Shown one piece after another: positions 12,150-23,074 of a DNA stretch of 64,000 nt (positions are counted from its first letter, which is position 1; each line of letters opens with the position of its first letter). A program made the translations under genes and the position numbers. Source of the DNA: Lanius collurio (lineage: Eukaryota; Chordata; Aves; Passeriformes; Laniidae); contig JACBWW010000015.1 in the NCBI GenBank assembly GCA_020086605.1, forward strand, positions 15,627,081 through 15,691,080, written 5' to 3'. Under the pieces are notes generated by a model. The model saw only the letters and a list, made by a program, of their open reading frames with translations, was not told the origin of the DNA and made no database searches.

Positions 12150-12960
12150 CAGAAAAATTCACTCTGGAAAGATAAAAATGGAAATTAATTCAGCCAAATA
12201 TTGTGCTATGACAACAGACTGGTATGAACATAAAGTGGTTTTTGGTCTTAAGTCCAGTAATCACTCCCATGGTAAATGCTGTGGTAGAAGCTGTTTATAT
12301 GAAGTGATGAGTGGGCATACTTTCACTTGTTCAAAGAAGGTGGATTGCAAGCTGCTGTTTTCCATTAATTTCTTTTTCAGGCAAGGAAAAAATTCTCTAT
12401 TCACTTAAGTAACAGTCCGATGTGATATTAGGAACCAGGACTTCTCTAAGCCATCTTCCATTCTTCATTATAGTACACTCCCTAGAATGATGCAGGAGAA
12501 AGCTCAAGAATTCAGAAGTACAGCAGCTTTGCTGGATTGTAGCTTGTCTTGGATAGATAGGGCCTTGTGAACATACAGCAAATGGATGGTCCAGGTTACA
12601 GCTATAGCTTGTCTTGGATGCTGGTAGATGATTGTTTGGGCTCAAACACTTTGTTTGGGTATAAAAGCTGGGGCCAAGACATGTGGCCACAGAGAAAAAA
12701 GGTCAATATATTGCATATAGACAAAGGCAGTTGTCTCTCTCACAGACTACTTCCTGAACAAACAACCATCACATGGATCAAGTCCATTCCTGTCCTGTCC
12801 TGGTAGGCCAAACCAATTTCAAGTCCTAGACTGCTCCAAGCTTACAAGTACTTTATACGTGACCACAAGCTAAGCCAGCAGCTGCTTAGAGGGTGACCAC
12901 AGAGCAGGATGTCAGAGGAATAGCTGTACACAGCCCACAACACTGAACCAGATGCAGGTT

Positions 12961-13122
12961 TCAGATGCCCGTTTTGGAGTGGATCCAGTTTCGATAGTAA
13001 GTCACTCGTGTGTACACTCCTGGTTTATTTTGCTTGCCACATTCATCTCCCCAGCTCACTATTCCCACAAGATACCAGATCCCTCTGGAGTTCGCATGCA
13101 CCAGTGGCCCACCAGAGTCACC
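12961..13122 (-). CDS. TMPRSS11F-like: Protease exon, last coding exon (catalytic serine)
   Basis: It opens phase 0 right after an acceptor AG (13124-13123) with GDSGGPLV. It contains the SWGDEC and KPGVYTRVT motifs that line the S1 pocket and ends ...SKTGI-TGA. It codes for 53 residues, and a split just before GDSGG is the standard last intron of this family. The 3' UTR follows to about 12125. Confidence 0.95.
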   Translation of the reverse strand, partial: GDSGGPLVHANSRGIWYLVGIVSWGDECGKQNKPGVYTRVTYYRNWIHSKTGI

Positions 13123-16100
13123 CTAAGGAGAAAAATGGCAACAGACAGGAAAAAAGTAAACAGTGTTCACTTCACTAATGAACTCAAATTCTCAAATTCT
13201 TCTGTTACAACCAGCAGGTATTTTTCTCTAGACCTCAGATATAATTCATGTAATTCTCTAGACTCAGCTATAATTATAATGTAATAAGTTTTTCATTGTT
13301 TACTGACAAGACAGAAGCTCACAGCCTATGTCTAATTCAGTCTCTGCCAGCCCACACCCTCACATCTGCATTGTCTCAGTTGTGCTTTGTATATAAACTT
13401 CAGGCAAACTGAAGTGCAGACTTCAGCCAATGAGCCATGAAGGTCTTCATTTGTATCTATCAAGACACTGAAACTCATAAACTTAATATTGCCCAAAGTA
13501 CATTTTATTTCTAGAAAACATCACCTTCCACCCCACCTATTTCCTTTTTACTACTACCTGTGTAGAGACTTACCTGGCAAGCATCCACCTGCCCCTCCAA
13601 GTATCCAGCACACAACATTCCAGGTGTTATTGCTCCACCGTACACTTGTCTCCTGTTACAAACCTCAGTACTTATAATTCTCACTTCTGCTTGTCGAAGC
13701 TGATTAACACTATAGCCTAGAAGGAGAAGTGGCATTAGAATTTGCAGACAGTGTAGGCAACATAAAAAAGTCAAAGATTAGAGTAGCTAAATTTTCCTGC
13801 TGCTTTTCTGACATCACAGGCAGTTAAAGGAGCTACCCAGACAATGTCTCAGGAATAAGAAAGTTCCCCCCACCACCAAAGTCCTTCACTTATTCACAAA
13901 CATAGCTCCTATCCATCTTTCATCATCACCAGATGCTCTTTGGCATAATGGAGAAATGGATTTTTGTACATATTTCAGTGTTGAATTCAACTGTAGGCTA
14001 CATGGTATGTCCTTGCTATCATTGAAAAGACCCATTTGGTTAACTGCAGCATAGCTTTGGATAATCACTACACATCCCAAGGGTGTCCCATGGAAAATAA
14101 CCTATACAGTTCAGTGGCTCTCTGAACAGATAAATCTACAAGCAGATTTATAGTCCCATCATCTCTAACCTCAATGACATGGACTAACTTGAAAGAAGCT
14201 CACTCAAATCACTGGACAAGGCCTGGTTTATGACCAAAGAGAGAATAGCTGATGAAAATTGTCATGGTGCATCTATGAAAAATCTGAATAGCAAAAGAAC
14301 TCAGGTCAGAGCTAAACCCAGAGAGACTGGAGAACAGAATGTATTCAACTAGCACTGTGCATGCAGCAACTAAGAAAAGCTGCTCTTAAAAATCCTGTAA
14401 GACTAACCTTCCCCCCATTTCCAATCCACTGACCAAGCCAGAAAAAAAAAAAACCAGCAAACTAAGTCTAAAGGTATCTCATTAGCACAGGCACCTATTA
14501 AACACCAAATGTAAGGAATTTTAAATAAAACAAAACCTGTAAAACTAACATCAGTCATCTCAGAAACATGTGTGATAGGGCACATGGAGGCAAGAGGCAC
14601 CCACCATCATTCTCCAAAGCTCCCCAACCAGTGACAAAACAGGAAGTGTTGTCTGGGAAAATGTGAGATGCTTCAGGAAGGCAGACACTGTGCACATCAC
14701 TTGTGAACTCAATAGCAGAGGCAAGTTCCACAACAGCCACATCATTTTCATGATCAAAGAGAAGGTCACTGTATCTTTCATGAACAATAATTCTCCGGAC
14801 AAGTTTTTTCTGTTTTGGAGGTCTCAGCAGAATTCCAAAGCTGGCAGTCCACCTCCGAGGATCTCTTACTCTGTAAGATATTTGAGGTTATGCCAGAGCC
14901 ACACAAAACAAGATCCTATGAGGAGCTTAGCTCTCTGTTTAAGCATCAAAAAGCAATGTGACCAGGTTTGCCAAAGGGAAAGAGAAGAGTCAAACCTCAT
15001 TATCTTTCAGCAGATGCAGATATTCGAGGGTCAGAGCACCCAAGAGTCCCAAAGCCTGTAGGATCAGGGAGGTGCTGATGACTTACCCTCTAAAGCAGTG
15101 GGCTGCAGTCACCAGCCACGTGTTACTGATGATTGATGCACCACAGCGATGGGTCCCATCGAGCTGAATACTTGCCTGCCATGGCCATTCTCCCTCCCGT
15201 GCACGCTGCCCACCAGTTATTCTCTCCACTCCTGTGAAGGAGAATGCCTGTCTTCGTATTCCACAGCCTGTCAAAGAGAAGATAGCTCTGCTTTAGCTGA
15301 TTGAAGGCCCTCATGGCTGCAGGCACAGGCATAACAGGGCAGGAGTCTCTGTCAAGAGACAGCCTTCACCTAAAGCAGGGAAACCAAGTGCCATGGTCAT
15401 AAAGTGTCTCAGGACAGATGCAGGGTAAACAAAGAAGTTTGGTTGAATAGTCAGTACTTTTTCATTAAGCCAGTTTTCAGACGCACAGGCCCATACAAAC
15501 TCTTGAAGGCTGTGTATCTGAGACACTGAGAAAAAAGAGATGTTGTCAGGTCGCCTCCAGATTAGTCTTGGCAGCAGCAACAAAAATATAGTATCCTCTT
15601 CCCAACAATTTACTTACAGCCACTGTGCCAACAATCAGGTATTACCCAGCTGAAAAATTTAGATTCAAACCAGTTAATTCTAAGAGGCCATTTGAAGATG
15701 GAAAGCTGACATGCAAAGTCTTCAAGGCCGTGCGGGGGACTGATGGAGTGCCCTGTGAGGGTACTTGTACTGTCTCCCTGGAGCCAGAGGAGCTTTAAGA
15801 CCTCAAGGGGGAGCACAACAGGAGAAGGACTGAGAACCTGCCATTCTCCAGGGCTGTACCACTGCCTTACCCCGAGTGTGGACAGTTCTTCTCTCTCTCC
15901 CACCCTCTGGCCTTTCCTTAAAGTTCAGCTCAAATCTGTCAGACATCTATTGCCAAATCTTTATTCAGGGAGGAGGGGGAAGGAGGGAAAGTTTTTTGAA
16001 GGATTCTAGCAAGAATCATGGCCCACAGCAAAACCATAGTCCTTCTGCAAATTTGCTAACAACAGCTCACTACATGTCCCTACTTCCAACAACCAACATT

Positions 16101-19100
16101 AAAGCAAGTGCTTCCCACCACCAATGCTTGATTCTACAAATGTATAGAGCCAGCAGGATTGTAAGGAAATGAACTGAAGTCTTCCTTGGCTCATGCACTG
16201 TTCACTGCTCTAGTATCTGCAAAACAAATTCTATTTCCAACTTGTATCACAAAAGTATAAGGATTTTGTAAGCATAGAACCCCTAGCACCATGTCTCTGG
16301 ACCTTTATAGTAAAGCATTTGTACTTACAGTTGTTTAAAAGGTTGTCTCCCTTTTCCTTGTTCAACTCTGAAATGAAAAGCAAAGACCACAGTAAGTATA
16401 TCTCATATACTCTATGATCTAGCCCAGACTCTCACTCTGTACCCAGGAAAACACAAATTAAATGGCTTGCATTGCTGCCTGGAGTGACATTACAAGAAGT
16501 AATTTGCTCTGTTGGAGAAGTTTGGTTAAGCCTCTGTTCCTCACTGAAAGTATAAGGCCACAGGATGCACCTTTCTTGCCTTAGCTCAGAGCTAACAAAA
16601 GCAGCAGATGACTGCGAGTCCAAGTTACATCTACATGTACAACGTTCACAGCCACCAGCAAATGCCTAGAGGCGTTTGTTCATGTTTAGGTGGTCAAAAA
16701 TGTCTTCACAAATCCTCAGTGCTGGGATTGACTGAAGGTAAACTGCAATATTTCTAATTTCTTTCCTACAAAAACCCTTCTGTCAGAGTCTGATGGCAAT
16801 CCACGACAGATTCATGGAAGAGGATTACTGCGCAGGGATCCTCAGGATCTTGTTATGGATGCTTGCTACAGCAATATGTCAAATAATCAAAGGAAATGGC
16901 AGAGAGTAGAGAAGGGAACCACCTCAGCCTTCCATTTTTTAATAGCTTGAGGACTCTGCATCACAGTGCCTGGTGATAAAGGTTCTTGTTCAATTTACCG
17001 TGTCTTAAAGCAGTTTGTGAACCCATGGTCACAAATTTGGGCCTTTTTTGATTAATTGAGGAGGAATATTTCATTCACCTCAACAAGGTCACACAGGAAA
17101 AGCCTATGATGCACAGAGAAGAGGTCACACTCATAAATCAGTACCAATATGTTTTAGTTCTTTCCATGCTCTCTTTCAACTTCCCAGGCTGTCAGCCTAA
17201 CAGATGATTTTGAGAAGGTAAAAAAAGAAAACAAGAACAGCTCATATTTGCATACCAAGGTGAAATTCATTACACTAAGAACAGCAAAGTGTGAGGAACA
17301 AATTCCAAGCTGAAAACACAAACCTAAGGCACTTGCCTGTGAGTCTAACAGTAGACTGGTCAACATTCAGGTATGTCGAGGTTGCTTTCAGTCTTCTGAG
17401 TAACACACGGTTGACATGACCCCAGGTCGTTGCTTCACTGTCAGCAGAGGGAAATTTAAATACCAGAACAACAGATGCAAGCACTCCACCAGGATCTGGG
17501 CTACAAACCAATAGAAACAAATGGTGTCGTTCTCTTTGCCCACCAATGCTCCTGGTTCTGTTTTGCACTGCCTGCCTTCTTTATATGAAAACAGGTCTGC
17601 TCTGCACAGATGTCTAGAACAAATAGCATGGCAGTGCTCACATAAAGGAAGATGATGACATGTCAGCAGGCAGCAAAAGCTTCTTGCTATGACAGTGATC
17701 AGAGGGAATTTTCTGGGAACTGTTGTAAGCAGTAGAGCTCAGAAGCAAAGAAGGGATCACTCTTTTTGGCCTCCACACAGGTCCTTATTAGTAGGACACA
17801 AATGGCAGTGAGAACAATAGACCAAATTAAAACCCTTCAACAGATATCCAACAGGCCATTTCTATCAGCCATTCAAAAGATTCAGTCACAAAATAAGTTA
17901 AAAAGGTCTTTTGGCATTTCTTTCCATTTAAGTCACTTGTCCATTTCTAGGCCAGCTAGATCCATCGTGTTTAGATACAACATTCTCAATAGCTTGACGT
18001 CACTTATTAACACCATAAAATATTGGGCTCAATATTTTAAAATCACAGTCTAAAAAAAACAACTGAAGCTTTGAGGGAAAGAGAGCAGAGATGCAGCTAA
18101 GATGTTCCAGTGCCTAGTTGTATATACAAAGTATATGCAATGAAAACAAGTTTGGAAGAGATCAGCCTAAAAGGTGTAAAGAAGTCACTTGCATTCTAGC
18201 TCCCAAGCTCTGCAATTTTTCTTGAGGTACACTGTGGAAGGCTTGTGAAAGAAACCAGCATCAGAAAATTATGTAGAGGGACATTACTCATTCCATCTAG
18301 AGACACGTAAAGGCAAAAAATCCCAGAAGTGCTGTTACAGACATTCGTGGGAAGTCTGGCATTTGTTGCTATCTAGGGAAAAACGTTACACAGCAGAATT
18401 GAGCCTTATAGAATTACAGCTCCAAAATAAAGTAACACAGAGGAGAGGGGAGCAATGGCTCTTACTGCTGAGAGTGATACATAATTACTGCAGAGGAAAG
18501 ATTTACATCTCTCACATAGAACTCTCTCCTATATTCATGTCTTTGTTCCCTCCTCCATATCTATGTATCTCACAGTGGAATAATTTATTCCTTCAGACCT
18601 TTTCACAGAGGGAGGAGAATGGTCACCTCCTACTGTACATCATGCAGAGGAGTAAATACCAGCTTGAGCTTCCACAGGAAGAAATAAGTGGGAAAAAGAT
18701 CTTATTCTGCATCTCTCAAGCTGTTAGCTAGCAGAGAAGATGAGGATCACCCAATAATCCAATTACTGTTACATAAACAACTGGTGTACAGATAATCAAT
18801 CTGCAAAAGTATAAGGCTAAACTTCTCTTCCTTGCTGACCTCTGAAGGTAAGTGAGCCCTCAGTTGTGAGCATTGGAGGACAGTAACAAGATAAGGCTTA
18901 GTCACCCTGCTGGTGTAACCCAAGCATAAGCAGCCAGGAATGCTCCATATGGTCAACAGGTAGGAAGAAAAGATATTTATCATATCCCTGCTTATTCCTG
19001 GCCTTCACATTACTTACCTTAGACTGACCACATGGGACTTGATGTATCTTTTACTTAGAAAGGACCCCCTGAATACTTCAGATATCTGTTAAAAGAAAAG

Positions 19101-21077
19101 AGTGTGTTAAAATACACTTGCAATAAGCGCATGCTTTCACAATATAACAGTCTCATAACCCTCTGAAACACATGAAAATGCCTTCAGATCTCTACCTCTA
19201 TACTAAAGCTACCACTAAATTTCCATCAGAGGATGCAGATCCAAAATAAACAGCTGAGTTGGCTGACTTCACTGTCCATTCTGCTCTGTGATTGCCAGTT
19301 CCACCACAGGGTGTCTGGAACAGACAGCACCTGTGCTTACCATCTGCTTGTGCACACTCAGCTATGCATCTTTAACCCACAACAGCAAGGTGTGAAAGGT
19401 AAGGCCAGCCATGTAGGAATGAGGCACAATCACATCTGTTTCAAACCACACAATTACAGAACTCTTCACCATAGGTCAAGTGTAAACAGAGAAACTTAGT
19501 TTACCATGGTTTCAATATCTTCGCTTAAGTTCCTGAACTCATCTGTGGTTTGCCTTTCGTACTGAGGACTGTAGTCAACATTGGTGATTAAGAAAGATGC
19601 ATTGTAATATCTGTCTTGATCTACAGATGAGAAAAAAAAGGGAAGGTAGCTCATCATCTTTAGTACAATTCAAATATGCATGGTATCTCACAGAACATGG
19701 CACAATCAAGGGTGCCAGGCTCTGGCAGCGATCCTGTCAGCTGTGAAATTACAACTTTAGCAGCACTTTGGAAAAAGGGGGCTCCAGACCATCCTGTTGC
19801 TTCATGGACCCTCTAGGGGTTCATTTTTTCTTTGAGGACCATCCCAAGGAGCTCTAAATTACACCCACTACAACATTTCCCTGGGGTCCCTCTTCTTGTT
19901 GGCCTAAGGAGAGCACAATACAAAACAAAGGAGCCCACCCTATGTCCCTTCTGACTCAGATGCATTGACTCCTCCCTAGCTGCATGCTGGCACATCCCTG
20001 CCTCTCTGAGAAGCACATAGGGCAGAGTTGTTTGCATCCATTCAGCAGTCAGGTTAACTTTGAAATCTGGTTCTTGAGTGAATGGCAGAGAAGGGCCCTG
20101 TAACACAGCTGGCAAAAAGCAAAGCTGAGCTGTACCTCTGCCACTGCTCCTTCTGGTGTCCTAGTGCAAGCCACAGCTTCATCGACTTTTGGCAAGCTGA
20201 GATGGCAACATGATTAATTCCATTCCAGCAGGAAAGCATTTTAAAAAACTCACACTGGTACCTCAGAGACTGGGAATGGAATGACTCAACTTCATTCATG
20301 AGGCAAGTGACTGGGAATGGAGTTAATTGTCTTCAAGTCACGAGCCACAGTGGTTGGACTTGGTGACCTTAAAGATCTTTTCCAACTTTAAGGATTCTGT
20401 GATCTGCTACTGAAACTGGGACCTTGGCAACCAGAATTGCCTCCGGGGCTCGGAAAAGCCTAAACCTCTGCCCTCTCTCTTTCTCAGCGAAAGCGGTCGG
20501 GCTAAGTTTCTTTAAAACCCCCACTCAAGACTAAACTTACAACACATAGCCTGAGTACTAGACACACCTCTGTCTTATACAGAAGACTGCTATCCTTTTG
20601 TCAGTCATGGAAACCAGTGGAGACACCAGGGCAAAAAACAAAAAGGGTTAAAACTGAAATCCCTGCTTCAAGGATTCTTATGGATTCACATCAATCTGTA
20701 TCTCAAATAGCATTTAGAAAGTCAAAAAACAAAAAGAGGGTTAAAACTGAAATCCCTGCTTCAAGTAAAGCACATTTCAAGTATTCTTATGGATTCACAT
20801 CAATCTGTATCTCAAATAGCATTTAGAAAGTCCATATGTGTGTTCTATAGGAGGGGGAAATTGCATGCCTAAATCATCAGGCAAAACCACGGTAGCAAGG
20901 GAAACACAACAGCTTCCTGAAGGCTTGTGACAACAAAATAGTGGGGCACTTACCGTGGCACAAAAGAAATGTAAGCAAGCCAATGATGAGGGCTAAGCCT
21001 ACTATCACCGACACAACAATGACAGCGATCTTCCATGGCTCTATACGCCTTATTGCTCTGTCCATCTGGAACACTGT
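12961..21077 (-). CDS. TMPRSS11F-like: TMPRSS11-family type II transmembrane serine protease (TMPRSS11F-like), lacking only the first exon
   Basis: Nine exons splice in one frame into 420 residues plus stop. Human family members are about 420-440 residues. Counting from the first codon of the 21077 exon, residues 1-16 are a basic cytoplasmic tail (RAIRR, EPWK) and 17-39 a single transmembrane helix. Residues about 45-165 are a SEA domain, a linker cysteine pair sits at 171-172, and the activation site is R186/ITGG. The trypsin-fold domain runs 187-420 with catalytic H227 (TAAHC), D274 (HENDV) and S370 (GDSGGP). D364, six residues before S370, is the trypsin-type S1 aspartate, so cleavage after Arg or Lys is expected at the cell surface. 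NAS, NLS and NTS are N-glycosylation sequons. Phrases such as KSH.V.LSPD, GASLISNTWL-type, EVCNR..VY.G and SKTGI resemble human TMPRSS11F most closely. TMPRSS11E is the alternative. The family call is firm and the orthologue call tentative. Confidence 0.93.
13574..13716 (-). CDS. TMPRSS11F-like: Protease exon carrying the S1 aspartate
   Basis: This 143-base exon runs from acceptor ...CTTCTAG|GCTATAG to donor CAG|GTAAGT. It encodes [12 protein letters not shown] through LEGQVDACQ. The ITPGMLCAG motif and the DACQ aspartate set trypsin-like specificity. Confidence 0.95.
14605..14870 (-). CDS. TMPRSS11F-like: Protease exon carrying the catalytic aspartate
   Basis: This 266-base exon runs from acceptor TTACAG|AGTAAG to donor GATG|GTGGGT. 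It encodes [12 protein letters not shown], then HERY...HENDV with the catalytic Asp, then VCLPEAS and [11 protein letters not shown]. The plus-strand open frame over the same bases (14663-15061) is its antisense shadow. Confidence 0.95.
15087..15267 (-). CDS. TMPRSS11F-like: Protease exon with activation cleavage site and catalytic histidine
   Basis: This 181-base exon runs from acceptor TTGACAG|GCTGTGG to donor AGAGG|GTAAGT. It encodes CGIRR, the activation sequence [15 protein letters not shown], and [12 protein letters not shown]. The activation motif has Thr where most relatives have Val (IVGG). Confidence 0.95.
16329..16367 (-). CDS. TMPRSS11F-like: Protease 39-base linker exon
   Basis: This microexon-sized linker lies between the SEA and protease domains. 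It runs from acceptor TTTCAG|AGTTGAAC to donor AACT|GTAAGT, and codes (E)[12 protein letters not shown](C). Its phases match both neighbours, and the split codon makes the linker cysteine expected to disulphide-bond to the protease domain after activation. Confidence 0.88.
17337..17500 (-). CDS. TMPRSS11F-like: SEA-domain exon with a GC splice donor
   Basis: This 164-base exon encodes [22 protein letters not shown] through DQSTVRLT. The acceptor is TTTGTAG|CCCAGAT. The donor is ACAG|GCAAGT, so the intron is of the GC-AG class. No GT nearby keeps the frame with the next exon, and AG|GCAAGT is the strong form of the minor GC donor. Confidence 0.9.
19018..19085 (-). CDS. TMPRSS11F-like: SEA-domain 68-base exon
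   Basis: It runs from acceptor TTAACAG|ATATCTG to donor CTAAG|GTAAGT and encodes [22 protein letters not shown] plus a split Ser. This is the conserved SEA helix and strand seen across TMPRSS11 proteins. Confidence 0.9.
19505..19620 (-). CDS. TMPRSS11F-like: Stem and SEA start exon
   Basis: This 116-base exon runs from acceptor CATCTGTAG|ATCAAG to donor ACCATG|GTAAAC. It encodes (D)[20 protein letters not shown] through NLSEDIETM, the extracellular stem just after the membrane helix. The NAS and NLS sequons are probable N-glycosylation sites. Confidence 0.9.
20340..20405 (+). mobile_element. CR1 LINE 3' end fragment
   Basis: It has the 'ggttggacttggtgacctt' and 'agatcttttccaacttta' blocks followed by ATTCTGTGATC, the 3' terminus of avian CR1 in plus orientation. 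It lies within a protease intron. Confidence 0.75.
20632..20831. repeat. Tandem duplication of about 91-109 bases in a protease intron
   Basis: Unit 1 (20632-20722) and unit 2 (20723-20831) both begin CAAAAAACAAAAAG and end GCATTTAGAAAGT. They are nearly identical apart from two bases (AG) and a 16-base block present only in unit 2. That block is bounded by the direct repeat TTCAAG, which suggests slippage deletion in unit 1. Confidence 0.9.
20954..21077 (-). CDS. TMPRSS11F-like: Transmembrane-anchor exon
   Basis: The acceptor is CCATACAG|ACAGTG and the donor CACG|GTAAGT. It codes [16 protein letters not shown], then a hydrophobic helix of about 23 residues, then CH. An in-frame ATG at 21065-21063 could initiate a protein with a short basic tail. 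Relatives instead start in a tiny upstream exon (a few residues such as MMYR), which I could not locate further to the right, so the true start is undecided. Confidence 0.88.
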
Positions 21078-22118
21078 CTGTATGGAAAAAAACCAAAACA
21101 GAGAAATTCAACTCTAGTACAAAGACAGTAGTACATCCTGAGTCTAATTCTATCTGGCACAGCTTAGCTCAGCTGAAAAGCCTTACAGAATGAGGTAGGT
21201 TGGGAAGGACCTCTGGACTCTGAGAGTCTGACTGTTTAAACTAGGCCACACTAAAGCAAGTTGCTCCAGGTCTTGTCCAGTCAAGTTTTTAGTACCTCCA
21301 AGAAGAAAGATAACCCAGTCTCTCAAGATATCTGGTACAGTCACTGCCCATTCACATGGCAAAAGCTCTTCCTTTATGTTTAGTCAGATTTTCCTGTGCT
21401 CTAATTTGTCTCTGTTGCTTCACATACATCCTGAGAAAAAGTTGTGCAGGTATTGCTAGTAGACACAATTTAACTTCAAGAAATATCATACAGATTTCTG
21501 GCATAACCAACTGCCCACGCATGCACTTAAACTGAATATAAATGTAATAATTCATGACTGATGAAATAACCTCTGCCCCAAGGATACTCTAGGCACATAA
21601 TACACAGCTTTGGTTATTTTTAGTTGGTATGAGTAGTAACATTCATTGAGTCCCTTCATGGTCTGGGGCTTATTGCTCCAAAGCCACACATACATTGAAG
21701 GAGACCACATCCTGTCTCCTGCCAGACAGTTTATAGAGAAAGAGGTACTTGTGTGTAAACATGACAGGGCAACAAGATTCAGACTTAGTAACTCTCTGAA
21801 AGCCAAGAGCAGACCTGTAAAATGGTTGAGAACTTGACTGACACATGGACAAAAGCATAGAAGACTTTTTCCTCCACTTATGTCCTCCAGTGCAGCATTA
21901 AGCAACAGAACATTAGGAAAACTGCATTTTTGCACATGTCCTCAGTAGCTTTATTGTAGGATGATGCAAAACCTTAAGCACAATCATTAAAGATCCCCAG
22001 TAAATCCACAACACACTATGTGGTAATTGTCATGCCACATACTGAGTCTCCACAACATGGTCTGCATTAGTACAAGGTACCAGAAAAACACCTGAGATAA
22101 TCTCTCAGATATCTTGGA
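21078..22118. other. Upstream of the protease transmembrane exon; CR1 remnant, otherwise nothing recognised
   Basis: This should be intron 1 or promoter of the minus-strand protease, but no short coding exon with a matching donor could be picked out. The CR1 remnant is listed separately. Confidence 0.45.
21186..21440 (-). mobile_element. CR1 LINE 3' fragment
   Basis: 'ggttgggaaggacctctgga' and later blocks ('agcaagttgctccagg', 'agctcttcctttatgttta') follow the reverse complement of the avian CR1 3' region. It is diverged. Confidence 0.65.
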
Positions 22119-22229
22119 GTGACAAATGGCAGCAGCCAGCCCTGGGGAGGAGGACTGGCTGGCTATTCACCATGCTGCTTTACACCCACTGATCCATGCT
22201 TGTATTGCTGTGAACCAGGCATACTAAAC

Positions 22230-23074
22230 ACTGTTTTCCCCTTTTCAGGCCTATGGCACAGCCATTTCAGAGCAACACCTGAGAAGATGGAGGCAGGAAG
22301 AGGAAGAAAGGCAGGCAGAGAGAATAAGTCTTTGCAGGTTTTCTGATTACAAGATGGAAAAGAAGAAATCACAGTGAAAGCAGAGCAGGTTACCAGCAGA
22401 GGCTCCATCTCAGGAAATGAGCTGAGTCAGCAGATGAGTAGTGAAGGTGAGGGTCTTGTGCACAAATCCAAGACAGCAAAAGACAGTGAAGTGGTGGGAG
22501 AGGGGGATGGTGTTATACCCTCTGCTCTGATGGGAAGAAAACCAAGTAAAGCCACAAGCAAGAAATGGCAAGCAAAACAAACAGAAAAAAAAACCCCTAC
22601 TACAGAGGAAAAAAAAAAACCTTCTACAGAGGAAGTAGCTGCAGACAGCAAGAGTGTATTCAGCAAGTGACAGGGAAGTTGGAAGCAACTTAAAGTTTAA
22701 TCTCCTCATATAAAAGCTTGATTTTGGCTTGTGAGAATGCTATCAGGCATCTCAGTCCATTACTTAAGAAGGAAAGCTGGCAAATTTTTTACCCATTCAA
22801 ACAGGTGACATACTTGAAAGAAAAAGTTAAAACAGAGGAGCTTCAGACGGCATCACAACTGCAGGTAGTCACAAGCAGCAGCTTAGTGTTACCAAAATAC
22901 ACAGGAGAGGTGACTAGGATCAAGTCTTCTGCTTCAGAGTCACATGCTGTGGAGAAACCAAATACTTCTCCTTCTGTTGCTCCTATTTTAGTGGGGCAAA
23001 GTTCTGCTCTGGCCATGAACAGCCCAAGTTTCCCCCCACTAGACTGGCTCAGTTTCCTGATGTTGAGGCTGTAG
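22230..23074 (+). pseudogene. Unidentified protein-like open segments, possible decayed gene
   Basis: A TTTTCAG acceptor-like site at about 22248 is followed by an open, charged frame that closes at TGA 22376. An overlapping frame is then open from about 22347 to the TGA at 22668. It is rich in Lys, Glu, Thr and Ser, with two TEEKKKPSTEE-like repeats. A third frame, 22718-23074, encodes 118 residues with a Ser/Thr/Pro-rich second half. There is no recognisable family, and no frame links the parts without breaks. The purine-rich base composition alone can give such Lys/Glu runs, so this may not be genic. It does not belong to the protease, which is on the other strand. Confidence 0.2.

Noticed and set aside
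14663..15061. Plus-strand 132-codon open frame
   Set aside because: It is antisense to the two protease exons and the intron between them.
21120..21140. ATGTAC on the minus strand near 21136 as the protease first exon
   Set aside because: It is only about 55 bases from the next exon's acceptor and has no usable donor.
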